From: Clostridiales bacterium
GTDB lineage: Bacteria > Bacillota_A > Clostridia > Peptostreptococcales > Anaerovoracaceae
DNA length: 7,781 nt
Reading direction: 5' to 3'
NCBI GenBank assembly: GCA_012510935.1
Contig: JAAZHB010000065.1
Coordinates: forward strand, 1 to 7,781
This document shows positions 1 to 5,693 of this stretch, one piece after another. Each line of letters opens with the position of its first letter. Position 1 is the stretch's first letter. The position numbers and the translations under genes were made by a program. Below the pieces are notes generated by a model. It had not been told where the DNA came from. It worked only from the letters and a program-made list of their open reading frames with translations, and ran no database searches.

Positions 1-92
1 TCAAAAGTTGTTGGCATCATTACGCCCTGTCTCTGCTCACAGAAAACCCATACGTTCTTGAAGGCTGCTACGTCTGCACTATTATAAGTCAT
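1..92 (-). CDS. etfA: Electron transfer flavoprotein alpha subunit, N-terminal 30 residues (cut by window edge)
   Basis: The ATG at 92-90 opens a frame that stays open to the left edge. Only 30 residues are visible, starting MTYNSADVAAFKNVWVFCEQ. The segment KNVWVFCEQRQG matches the usual EtfA N-terminus, which reads roughly 'KGIWVFAEQR-G', so the true start is very likely here. A strong GGAGGG at 101-106 lies 8 nt upstream and overlaps the etfB stop codon, with only 14 nt between the genes. EtfA pairs with EtfB to carry the FAD that shuttles electrons to the acyl-CoA dehydrogenase. No ferredoxin-like extension precedes the domain, unlike some bifurcating EtfA proteins. The identification rests mainly on position directly after etfB plus this short match. 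Confidence 0.88.
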   Translation of the reverse strand, partial: MTYNSADVAAFKNVWVFCEQRQGVMMPTTF

Positions 93-109
93 CTTAAATA
101 CCCTCCTTA
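93..109 (-). promoter_or_regulatory. etfA ribosome binding site embedded in the etfB stop codon
   Basis: Read on the minus strand the junction is TAAGGAGGG followed by 8 nt and the etfA ATG. The first bases of the Shine-Dalgarno sequence are the etfB stop codon (109-107). A ribosome ending etfB therefore stops on the etfA initiation site, an arrangement expected to couple translation of the two subunits. The sequence is seen directly; the coupling is inference. Confidence 0.75.
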
Positions 110-907
110 GATAATATGCTTGCCTGTGAGAATACCTACAAGCTTGTCAGTTGTATCTTTATCAGCTCCCTCGAGCATCATGCCAACACCCTTTCTTGGT
201 GGTGTGAATGACTTATAAATGTTAGTTGGGGAACCCTTAAGTCCGATTGTTGTAGCATCGATTAGCTCGTGCTCCTTTAGTGTGTCGAAGTTGAATACCG
301 AAAGTGGCATATCCCAACACTTTTCTGTTCCCTTAACTGACATGTATCTAGGCTCGTTAAGCTCCTTGATGCAAGTAATCATGCAAGGTGTGTCAACCTT
401 TACTACCATGTAACCATCTTCTAGTACGCGGTTAATTGTAAGAGTGTTGCCAGCCTTCTCAATTTTTCCAGCATATGTTACCTGTGGAAGGTGAAGCTTC
501 TCAGCAATCTGTGGTCCAACCTGAGCTGTATCTCCATCGATAGCCTGTCTACCAGCAATAATAATGTCCTCGTCTCCGATTCCATATGTGTCAATTGCTG
601 CTGCAAGAATCTGTGATGTTGCATATGTATCTGATCCACCGAACTCTCTAGCTGATACGAGAACTGTCTCGTCAACGCCCATAGCCATAAGCTCTCTTAG
701 CATTCCCTCTGCAGGAGCTGGTCCCATTGTGAATGCTACAACCTTACCGCCAAAGTTACCCTTAAGAGTAAGAGCTGCCTCAACTGCGTTTAGGTCATCT
801 GGGTTGATGATAGTCTGCATCGATGCACGATCTAGAGTACCATCTGGATTCACTGCTACCTTACCAGAAGTATCAGGAACCTGCTTAACTGTAACAAAAA
901 TATTCAT
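107..907 (-). CDS. etfB: Electron transfer flavoprotein beta subunit, probably electron-bifurcating type
   Basis: A 266-residue protein of normal EtfB length. It begins MNIFVTVKQVPDT, the typical N-terminal strand with the KQVPD motif. The nucleotide/FAD-binding region AGRQAIDGDTAQVGPQ spans residues 118-133, followed by LPQVTY. CIKELNEPRYMSV lies at about 179-191 and GLKGSPT at 222-228. From memory these stretches closely resemble EtfB of Acidaminococcus fermentans, which bifurcates electrons from NADH to crotonyl-CoA and ferredoxin. By analogy this subunit would hold the bifurcating FAD, take electrons from NADH, send one to ferredoxin or flavodoxin and one through EtfA to AcdB. The start is fixed by AAAAGGAGG at 916-924, just after the acdB stop, and the gap to acdB is 15 nt. 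Bifurcation is inferred from family resemblance and context. Confidence 0.95.
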   Translation of the reverse strand: MNIFVTVKQVPDTSGKVAVNPDGTLDRASMQTIINPDDLNAVEAALTLKGNFGGKVVAFTMGPAPAEGMLRELMAMGVDETVLVSAREFGGSDTYATSQILAAAIDTYGIGDEDIIIAGRQAIDGDTAQVGPQIAEKLHLPQVTYAGKIEKAGNTLTINRVLEDGYMVVKVDTPCMITCIKELNEPRYMSVKGTEKCWDMPLSVFNFDTLKEHELIDATTIGLKGSPTNIYKSFTPPRKGVGMMLEGADKDTTDKLVGILTGKHII

Positions 908-922
908 TCTAGTTTCCTCCTT

Positions 923-2065
923 TTACTTCAATAAGCTACTTGCAATAACAACTTCTTGGATCTGGCTTGTTCCCTCGAAGATACTCATGATACGAGCGTC
1001 TCTGTAGATTCTCTCTACCTTGTACTCTCTGATGTATCCATATCCACCGTGGATCTGAACTGCCTTGTAAGCGCATCTATTAGCTGCCTCAGCTGCAAAG
1101 AACTTTGCAATTGAGCAAGCCTTAGAAGCATCTGGATCATTCTTATCCTTAAGAAGAGCTGCATGGTATGTTAGCTGTCTTGAAGCTTCAACATCTGCAG
1201 CCATCTCTGAAATCATAAAGCTTACACCCTGGAAATCACCGATACGACGACCGAACTGCTTACGCTCTTTAGCATACTTTACTGCCTCATCAAGTGCTGA
1301 CTGAGCAACACCTACTGACATAGCAGCAACACCAAGTCTACCTCCATCAAGAGTCTTCATAGCATACTGGAATCCCTTATGAAGAGGTCCAACTAGATTA
1401 TCCTTAGGTACTCTTACATCTTCAAATACTACATCACATGTAGGATATCCGTTAATACCCATCTTCTTCTCGTGAGCACCAAGAGATACTCCTTCAGAAT
1501 CCATATCAACTACGAACATTGAGATTCCCTTTGAACCCTTTTGTGTCATATCAGTCTTTGCAAAGCAGATAATCCAATCTGCCATTGGAGCTCCTGAAAT
1601 GAAGCACTTTCTTCCGTTGATAATGAAATCGTCACCATCAGCTACTGCTGTTGTGTTAGTTCCACCAGCATCTGAACCAGCGCCTGGCTCTGTAAGACCA
1701 AATACCATGATCTTCTCACCGCTTGCTACAGCTGGTAAATACTTGTTCTTCTGGTCTTCGTTACCAGCAAGTAGAAGTGGACCACCACCTAGTGAGTTTG
1801 ATGTATTAGCATAGATTGCCAAAACAGCATCCTGTCTAGCCAACTCTTCAACCATTAGAGCATATGTCAAGCTATCTGCACCTGAACCGCCGTACTGCTC
1901 TGGGATTTTTACACCCATGAAACCATATTTTGCCATCTTATGGTGAATTTCCCAATCAAATTCACCTACTTCATCAAGCTTGTCCTGAAGTTCCTTTGTG
2001 AACTCATTCTCAGCAAACTCTCTGAACAGCTTCTGCTGAAGAGCGTGTTTCTTGTCAAGAATCAT
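923..2065 (-). CDS. acdB: Acyl-CoA dehydrogenase acting as 2-enoyl-CoA reductase
   Basis: A 380-residue flavoprotein of normal acyl-CoA dehydrogenase length. It has the first family signature LTEPGAGSDAG at residues 124-134, ERKQFGRRIGDFQ at about 267-279, the second signature QIHGGYGYIREY at 337-348, and IFEGTSQIQ at 362-370 with the expected catalytic base Glu364. In had/fld pathways the homologous enzyme runs in the reductive direction, turning 2-enoyl-CoA (isocaprenoyl-CoA, cinnamoyl-CoA) into the saturated acyl-CoA with electrons from EtfBA. It is followed at 15 and 14 nt by etfB and etfA, the arrangement of butyryl-CoA dehydrogenase/Etf and caffeyl-CoA reductase complexes. The start has AAGGAGGT at 2070-2077. 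A 153-nt structured gap separates it from ldhA, the longest in the cluster, so its expression may be set apart from the upstream genes. Chain length or aromatic preference cannot be read here. Confidence 0.93.
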   Translation of the reverse strand: MILDKKHALQQKLFREFAENEFTKELQDKLDEVGEFDWEIHHKMAKYGFMGVKIPEQYGGSGADSLTYALMVEELARQDAVLAIYANTSNSLGGGPLLLAGNEDQKNKYLPAVASGEKIMVFGLTEPGAGSDAGGTNTTAVADGDDFIINGRKCFISGAPMADWIICFAKTDMTQKGSKGISMFVVDMDSEGVSLGAHEKKMGINGYPTCDVVFEDVRVPKDNLVGPLHKGFQYAMKTLDGGRLGVAAMSVGVAQSALDEAVKYAKERKQFGRRIGDFQGVSFMISEMAADVEASRQLTYHAALLKDKNDPDASKACSIAKFFAAEAANRCAYKAVQIHGGYGYIREYKVERIYRDARIMSIFEGTSQIQEVVIASSLLK

Positions 2066-2103
2066 ATTGACCTCCTTAAATTAGGTTTAAATATTTTTTA
2101 GTG

Positions 2104-2145
2104 AAGTTAGGGGCACAACGATGACATATCGTTATGCCCCTACTT
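2104..2145 (-). other. Strong GC-rich stem-loop in the ldhA-acdB gap
   Basis: An inverted repeat pairs 2104-2122 with 2128-2145 around the 5-nt loop 2123-2127. It has 18 base pairs with one bulged base (2107) and includes the run AGGGGCA/TGCCCCT. The pair 2116/2134 is a G-U wobble in minus-strand RNA but a C-A mismatch in plus-strand RNA, which favours function in the cluster's own transcript. No U-run follows the stem on the minus strand (it continues CACTAAAAAAT), so it is not a classic intrinsic terminator. It could be a processing or stability element or a partial terminator. Confidence 0.7.
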
Positions 2146-2171
2146 ATAATTAACTTTTAATTAAATCTCCA
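2143..2171 (-). promoter_or_regulatory. Weak candidate promoter for acdB-etfBA
   Basis: On the minus strand TGGAGA (2171-2166, four of six matches to TTGACA) is followed after 17 nt by TATAAG (2148-2143, five of six matches to TATAAT). It would start a transcript inside the stem-loop at 2104-2145, giving acdB its own promoter and leaving a hairpin near the 5' end. In AT-rich intergenic DNA such matches arise by chance, and the site overlaps two inverted repeats, so this is only a candidate. Confidence 0.25.
2147..2163 (-). repeat. Small A/T-only inverted repeat
   Basis: Seven perfect pairs (2147-2153 with 2157-2163) flank a 3-nt centre at 2154-2156. It fills the space between the two larger stem-loops with one base to spare on each side. 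As an A/T-only stem it would be weak in RNA; it could also be a protein-binding palindrome or simple AT-rich sequence. Confidence 0.4.
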
Positions 2172-2203
2172 TCATCACAGAGTTGCGTTATGATGATAAA
2201 AAT
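2165..2203 (-). other. Stem-loop directly after ldhA, pairing only in minus-strand RNA
   Basis: Positions 2165-2179 pair with 2189-2203 around a 9-nt loop (2180-2188), giving 15 consecutive pairs in minus-strand RNA. Four of them (2167/2201, 2169/2199, 2170/2198, 2178/2190) are G-U wobbles that would be C-A mismatches in plus-strand RNA. The core is ATCATCA/TGATGAT. It begins about 15 nt past the ldhA stop. No strong U-tract follows, so termination is possible but not supported. It may protect the ldhA 3' end. Confidence 0.55.
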
Positions 2204-2218
2204 AATGTATAAAACATA

Positions 2219-3220
2219 TTAAGCTGGAATTTCTCTGTCTGATGAACCCTTAGTTAAAACATCATAGATTCCATTAACTCCGCATGCAGCCATCTGCTGA
2301 CCAGCCTCTGCTGTAAAGAACGCCATGTGTGGAGTATGTACAAAGTTTACGAATGATCTTAGGTACTTAAGATTAAACCAAGCTTCCTCATGTCCCTTTA
2401 CGATATCCTCGTTGTGTGTAAGATGAATAATGCCAACCTCTCCTGGGAATGCATCCATGAACATTCCGCCAATCTTCTGTGTCTCCATGCCCTTGATTAC
2501 TGCATTTACATCGAAAAGTTCTCCTCTTGCATTTCCAATGATAATTACTCCATCCTTCATCTTTGCAATTGCCTTATCGTTAATCATACCCTCTGTCTCT
2601 GGCAATAGTGGTGTGTGTACTGTGATAATATCGCACTTGCTGTATAGAGTATCTTCATCAACATAAGTTGCATATTTCTTAACTTCCTCATTCTCATACA
2701 TATCGTGAGCAAGAATCTCGCAACCGAAGCCTGATAGAATTCTGATTACATTAAATCCGATTTTTCCTGTTCCCATTACACCAACTGTCATGTTGCGTAG
2801 AACTCTACCCATCTTACCCTTTAGTGTAAAGTCGTTATCGTCTGTGTTGTACATTGCTTTCTTGAACTTACGGATTGCAATTAGGATAGACATTACTGTG
2901 TACTCAGCAACGCCATCTGGATCATATGCTCCATTGCATAGCTTGAATCCAAGCTTTCTTGCATACTCAATGTTCATGTGGTTATAGCCAACACAACGAG
3001 AAGCAAGAACCTTTACTCCATATCCGTTGAGTGTATCAAGAACTTCGTTGCTATAATCACTCTGTCCAAGTGTTGTAACTCCATCAGAGCCTTCTGCCAT
3101 ACCTACTGTTGTTGCATCTAGGTTAGCCCCTGTTGATACTAGTTCGATATCTAGATCCTTACATAATTTTTCAATAACTGGAAGCTCGTCTGGGCGTACC
3201 TCATATGCTGTAATTTTCAT
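2219..3220 (-). CDS. ldhA: D-2-hydroxyacid dehydrogenase, NAD-dependent ((R)-2-hydroxyisocaproate or phenyllactate dehydrogenase-like)
   Basis: A 333-residue member of the D-lactate/2-hydroxyacid dehydrogenase family. The Rossmann motif GTGKIG lies at residues 150-155, with Asp173 about 20 residues later in the position that favours NAD over NADP. The catalytic triad of the family is visible: Arg232 (NARGEL), Glu261 (PGEVG) and His298 (HTPHMAFFT). The N-terminal substrate domain holds the loop SRCVGYNHMN at 74-83 and YDPDGVAEYTVM at 99-110. The expected reaction is reduction of a 2-oxo acid, made by transamination of an amino acid, to the (R)-2-hydroxy acid. In this cluster it supplies HadA and HadBC. 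From memory the substrate-domain motifs look nearer to VanH-type and phenyllactate-type dehydrogenases than to classic lactobacillar D-LDH. The start has AAAGGAGAT at 3227-3235; the gap to hadA is 47 nt. Substrate is inferred from the neighbours. Confidence 0.92.
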   Translation of the reverse strand: MKITAYEVRPDELPVIEKLCKDLDIELVSTGANLDATTVGMAEGSDGVTTLGQSDYSNEVLDTLNGYGVKVLASRCVGYNHMNIEYARKLGFKLCNGAYDPDGVAEYTVMSILIAIRKFKKAMYNTDDNDFTLKGKMGRVLRNMTVGVMGTGKIGFNVIRILSGFGCEILAHDMYENEEVKKYATYVDEDTLYSKCDIITVHTPLLPETEGMINDKAIAKMKDGVIIIGNARGELFDVNAVIKGMETQKIGGMFMDAFPGEVGIIHLTHNEDIVKGHEEAWFNLKYLRSFVNFVHTPHMAFFTAEAGQQMAACGVNGIYDVLTKGSSDREIPA

Positions 3221-3267
3221 ATCGTTATCTCCTTTAAAAAAATCCGTTTTTAAATTATATTTAAGAA

Positions 3268-4512
3268 TTAGTCCTCAAGTGCTTTATCCATTAGCGCAAC
3301 AGCTTCATTTTCAACCATTGCATTTACTTCTTCATCTGAATATCCTACGCTCTTTAGAATCTCTACAGTATTCTCTCCTAGGTAAGGTCCTCTCTTATAC
3401 TCAGGGAGTCCTGTTTCCTCAAACATTACTGGAGGTCTTACCATTGTTCTCTTGCTTCCATTTGAGTAGTCTAGCTCACAAAAGATATCCGAAGCCCAAG
3501 CCTGCTCATCCTTAAGTAGCTCATCCCAATTCTGTGCAACTGCATATGGGAGATCATTTGCCTTAAGAAGTTCACACCACTCGTCAAGAGTTCTTGTAGC
3601 CATTTCCTCAACTAGCCAATCATAGAATTCCTTACGATTTGCCTGAAGCGCATCCTGTGGGTAGAACTTAGGGTTCTCTGCCATTTCAGGATGTCCAATT
3701 GCCTTCATAAAGATTGGGAAATGTCTATTGTATTGTGGCATAGAAATTTGTATCCATCTGTTATCCTTTGTTCTATGGCATACAATCAGAGGGTTAGCAA
3801 GCTTATCTCTTGTCATTGGATATTGCATACACTCTGCTCCATATTGTGATGCTTGAAGCACAAGTGAAATATCCCAAACTGCACTGTGGAAAAGCGATAC
3901 CACTACCTTGTCTCCTTCGCCTGTCATCTTTGCTCTGAAAAGAGCCGCGAGAACTCCAGCTGCAAGATTCATAGCTACCTGATGATCGCCAAAACCAGCT
4001 ACAGTAAGCATTGGAAGTGAACTTTCATCTCTCAATGGTCCTATAATACCGCCTCTTGCGTAGAATGCTGTGAAGTCAAAGCCTGGAAGATCCTTGTCCG
4101 GACCCTTCTCTCCGTATCCAGATACAAATCCAAATACTAGCGATGGATACTTTGCGTGAAGAGTATCATAGTCAAGGCCTTGCTTGATTAGTGACTTTTG
4201 TCTTACATTAGTGATGAATACATCAGCACTTGCAACAAGCTTTTCCATTGCTTCTCTACCTTCCAGGCTCTTTAGGTTGAGTGCAATACATGTCTTTCCT
4301 GCATTCTCTAGGTCATAAGAAGTATTCTCTTTCTGATCTAGAGGTCTTCCCTCGTTTACTGCGGTGTAACGGAGCGGATCTCCTGCAGGGTTCTCAACTT
4401 TGATTACCTCTGCTCCAAGATCTGCAAGGAATCTTGCTGTACACGGTGCAGCTATGAAGGTTGCGAGCTCTACTATTCTCACACCCTCAAGAGGTTTCTT
4501 TACTTCGCTCAT
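3268..4512 (-). CDS. hadA: Class III (CaiB/BaiF family) CoA-transferase for 2-hydroxy acids
   Basis: A 414-residue family III CoA-transferase, slightly longer than the roughly 400 residues usual for HadA/FldA. The N-terminus GVRIVELATFIAAPCTARFL (10-29), followed by DLGAEVIKVENP, is typical. GFGDHQVAMN at 173-182 contains Asp176, aligned by pattern with the catalytic aspartate that forms the acyl-CoA mixed anhydride in formyl-CoA transferase. The C-terminal segment RGPYLGENT (374-382) is also conserved. Expected role: moving CoA between a product acyl-CoA (such as isocaproyl-CoA or phenylpropionyl-CoA) or the enoyl-CoA and the (R)-2-hydroxy acid, so no ATP is spent on activation. It sits between the dehydratase and the dehydrogenase genes, supporting HadA/FldA over the carnitine or bile-acid members. 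Start: AAGGAGG at 4521-4527, 8 nt before the ATG. Confidence 0.92.
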   Translation of the reverse strand: MSEVKKPLEGVRIVELATFIAAPCTARFLADLGAEVIKVENPAGDPLRYTAVNEGRPLDQKENTSYDLENAGKTCIALNLKSLEGREAMEKLVASADVFITNVRQKSLIKQGLDYDTLHAKYPSLVFGFVSGYGEKGPDKDLPGFDFTAFYARGGIIGPLRDESSLPMLTVAGFGDHQVAMNLAAGVLAALFRAKMTGEGDKVVVSLFHSAVWDISLVLQASQYGAECMQYPMTRDKLANPLIVCHRTKDNRWIQISMPQYNRHFPIFMKAIGHPEMAENPKFYPQDALQANRKEFYDWLVEEMATRTLDEWCELLKANDLPYAVAQNWDELLKDEQAWASDIFCELDYSNGSKRTMVRPPVMFEETGLPEYKRGPYLGENTVEILKSVGYSDEEVNAMVENEAVALMDKALED

Positions 4513-4534
4513 TAATTTTTCCTCCTTGTTATCG

Positions 4535-4551
4535 TAAAACCAATGGTTTTA
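4535..4551 (-). repeat. Perfect inverted repeat between hadC and hadA
   Basis: The 8-bp arms TAAAACCA and TGGTTTTA flank a single central base (4543). As RNA it can fold into a 7-bp stem with a 3-nt loop, ending a few bases upstream of the hadA ribosome binding site at 4521-4527. There is no U-run after it on the minus strand, so it is not an intrinsic terminator. It could be an operator-like protein site, a processing signal, or chance. Confidence 0.5.
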
Positions 4552-4563
4552 TTACTTTAGTCA

Positions 4564-5679
4564 CTACATACTAATAAGATCTCTGAATGTTTCAAGGTTA
4601 GTTCTAACCTGTTCGAAACGTGTCATCTGTCTATCTATTTCAACCAATGTACATGGAAGGTCTGCTTTCTCACATGCTTTCTTAATTGGTACATAGTCAA
4701 ATTCTTCAGGGTCGCAGAACTTTGTCATTACTACAACCATGCCTTTAGCACCTCTGGCTTTTGCAAGATCAACAAGCATTTTTACATGTGGCTTCTCAGC
4801 ATTATATAAAACTGAGCAATTATCCATGTTAGCAAACTTCTCTGCAAGCGCTGTTAGTGAATCTTCTCCTGCTGGAACATCTGTGCGGTACTGTCTTGAC
4901 TGAGCCGCAACATTGTCACCAACGATATTCATACCAAGATCATCAATAATTGCGTTGAGTTCTGGTGCGTCTGTCAGGATGCCTGTTACAACAATTGGAA
5001 GCTTTCCTGCTGATTTCTCAGTTTTCTCAAGTTCTGATATCAACTGCTCAACAAGAGCTGTGTGCTCTTCCTTTAGCATAAAGAACGAACTCTTATAGAT
5101 ATCACTTCTTTGCTCAGCTGTCACCTCGGGATGATCAACTAACACTTCATCAAGTTTACGCATTGCTGCGTTATGCTTGTTATAAATCTCATTTGAAGCA
5201 GCTAGCTTGTCATTATCAAACTTACCACCAATAGCTTCAAGATCCTTTATTACCCTCTCATAACCTGCTCTTGTAAACTTGATACCGAAGTCAGGCTTGC
5301 GATTCTGTGGGTATGTCATCGGAATGAATGGAATATTTGGTACTGCATATTTCCAATTCTCTCCAAGTGTCTTCAATGTGTCGCAAAGTGATGGAATCAT
5401 AATCGCACTTGCGCCATTATAAACTCCTCTTATTCCTTGTTCTAGAATGGTTTGAACGATTGAACATAGAAATGCAGGGAAATATTCCTTTGCTCTGTCT
5501 ACTTGTATATCTTCACCCCATACTCCTATTGGGACAAATCCCATTGAGTGAATAATCTCATCAGGTGTATATACAGGTGCTGTCAGTATAATTTTCTTTC
5601 CTTCAGAAAGGTAAATATCCAGCTGTGACTTAGGTGAAACAGCTACCTCATGAAGCTTATTTAAAATCTCATTATTCAT
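4564..5679 (-). CDS. hadC: 2-Hydroxyacyl-CoA dehydratase, beta subunit (HadC/FldC-like)
   Basis: A 371-residue protein of the 2-hydroxyglutaryl-CoA dehydratase D-component family, close to the usual 370-375 residues. Three well-spaced cysteines fit [4Fe-4S] cluster ligands: Cys72 in FPAFLCSIVQ, Cys99 in IPSLCDTLK and Cys322 in MTKFCDPEEFDY. The last motif (K-F-C-D-P-E-E-F-D) is characteristic of these subunits. With HadB it forms the oxygen-sensitive heterodimer that makes a ketyl radical and removes water from (R)-2-hydroxyacyl-CoA to give (E)-2-enoyl-CoA. The electron is recycled, so HadI needs to act only once per many turnovers. The gene follows hadB by 11 nt, with its Shine-Dalgarno site built over the hadB stop. 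Ligand assignment follows the family pattern and was not tested by alignment. Isocaproyl, phenyl or other substrate cannot be told apart. Confidence 0.93.
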   Translation of the reverse strand: MNNEILNKLHEVAVSPKSQLDIYLSEGKKIILTAPVYTPDEIIHSMGFVPIGVWGEDIQVDRAKEYFPAFLCSIVQTILEQGIRGVYNGASAIMIPSLCDTLKTLGENWKYAVPNIPFIPMTYPQNRKPDFGIKFTRAGYERVIKDLEAIGGKFDNDKLAASNEIYNKHNAAMRKLDEVLVDHPEVTAEQRSDIYKSSFFMLKEEHTALVEQLISELEKTEKSAGKLPIVVTGILTDAPELNAIIDDLGMNIVGDNVAAQSRQYRTDVPAGEDSLTALAEKFANMDNCSVLYNAEKPHVKMLVDLAKARGAKGMVVVMTKFCDPEEFDYVPIKKACEKADLPCTLVEIDRQMTRFEQVRTNLETFRDLISM

Positions 5680-5693
5680 AGCTGTACCTCCTA
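5680..5693 (-). promoter_or_regulatory. hadC ribosome binding site overlapping the hadB stop codon
   Basis: On the minus strand the junction reads TAGGAGGTACAGCT then ATG. The stop TAG of hadB (5693-5691) supplies the first two bases of AGGAGGT (5692-5686), which sits 6 nt before the hadC start. This would re-engage terminating ribosomes and keep the two dehydratase subunits near 1:1. Sequence seen; effect inferred. Confidence 0.75.

Noticed and set aside
564..1007. 147-codon plus-strand open frame across etfB and acdB.
   Set aside because: It lies opposite two well-supported genes, has no recognisable domain and its composition is that of an antisense shadow.
2104..2145. GC-rich hairpin as a rho-independent terminator ending a hadI-ldhA transcript.
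   Set aside because: The stem is strong but is followed on the minus strand by ACTTCACTAAAAAAT, with no U-run. On the plus strand the tail is only moderately T-rich and there is no plus-strand gene to terminate.
3231..3256. AAAAACGGATTTTT hairpin in the hadA-ldhA gap as a terminator.
   Set aside because: Only A-U pairs with a 4-nt loop; too weak, and it runs directly into the ldhA ribosome binding site.
3254..3259. Perfect TATAAT on the minus strand in the hadA-ldhA gap, a possible ldhA promoter.
   Set aside because: No acceptable -35 box or extended TG lies at 15-19 nt upstream (the best, TTGAGG, is only 13 nt away), and the gap is very AT-rich, so a chance match is likely.
3268..4512. Bile-acid (BaiF) or carnitine (CaiB) CoA-transferase as the identity of the class III transferase.
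   Set aside because: The neighbours are a 2-hydroxyacyl-CoA dehydratase with its activator and a D-2-hydroxyacid dehydrogenase. No bai or cai partner genes are present, so a HadA/FldA role fits better.
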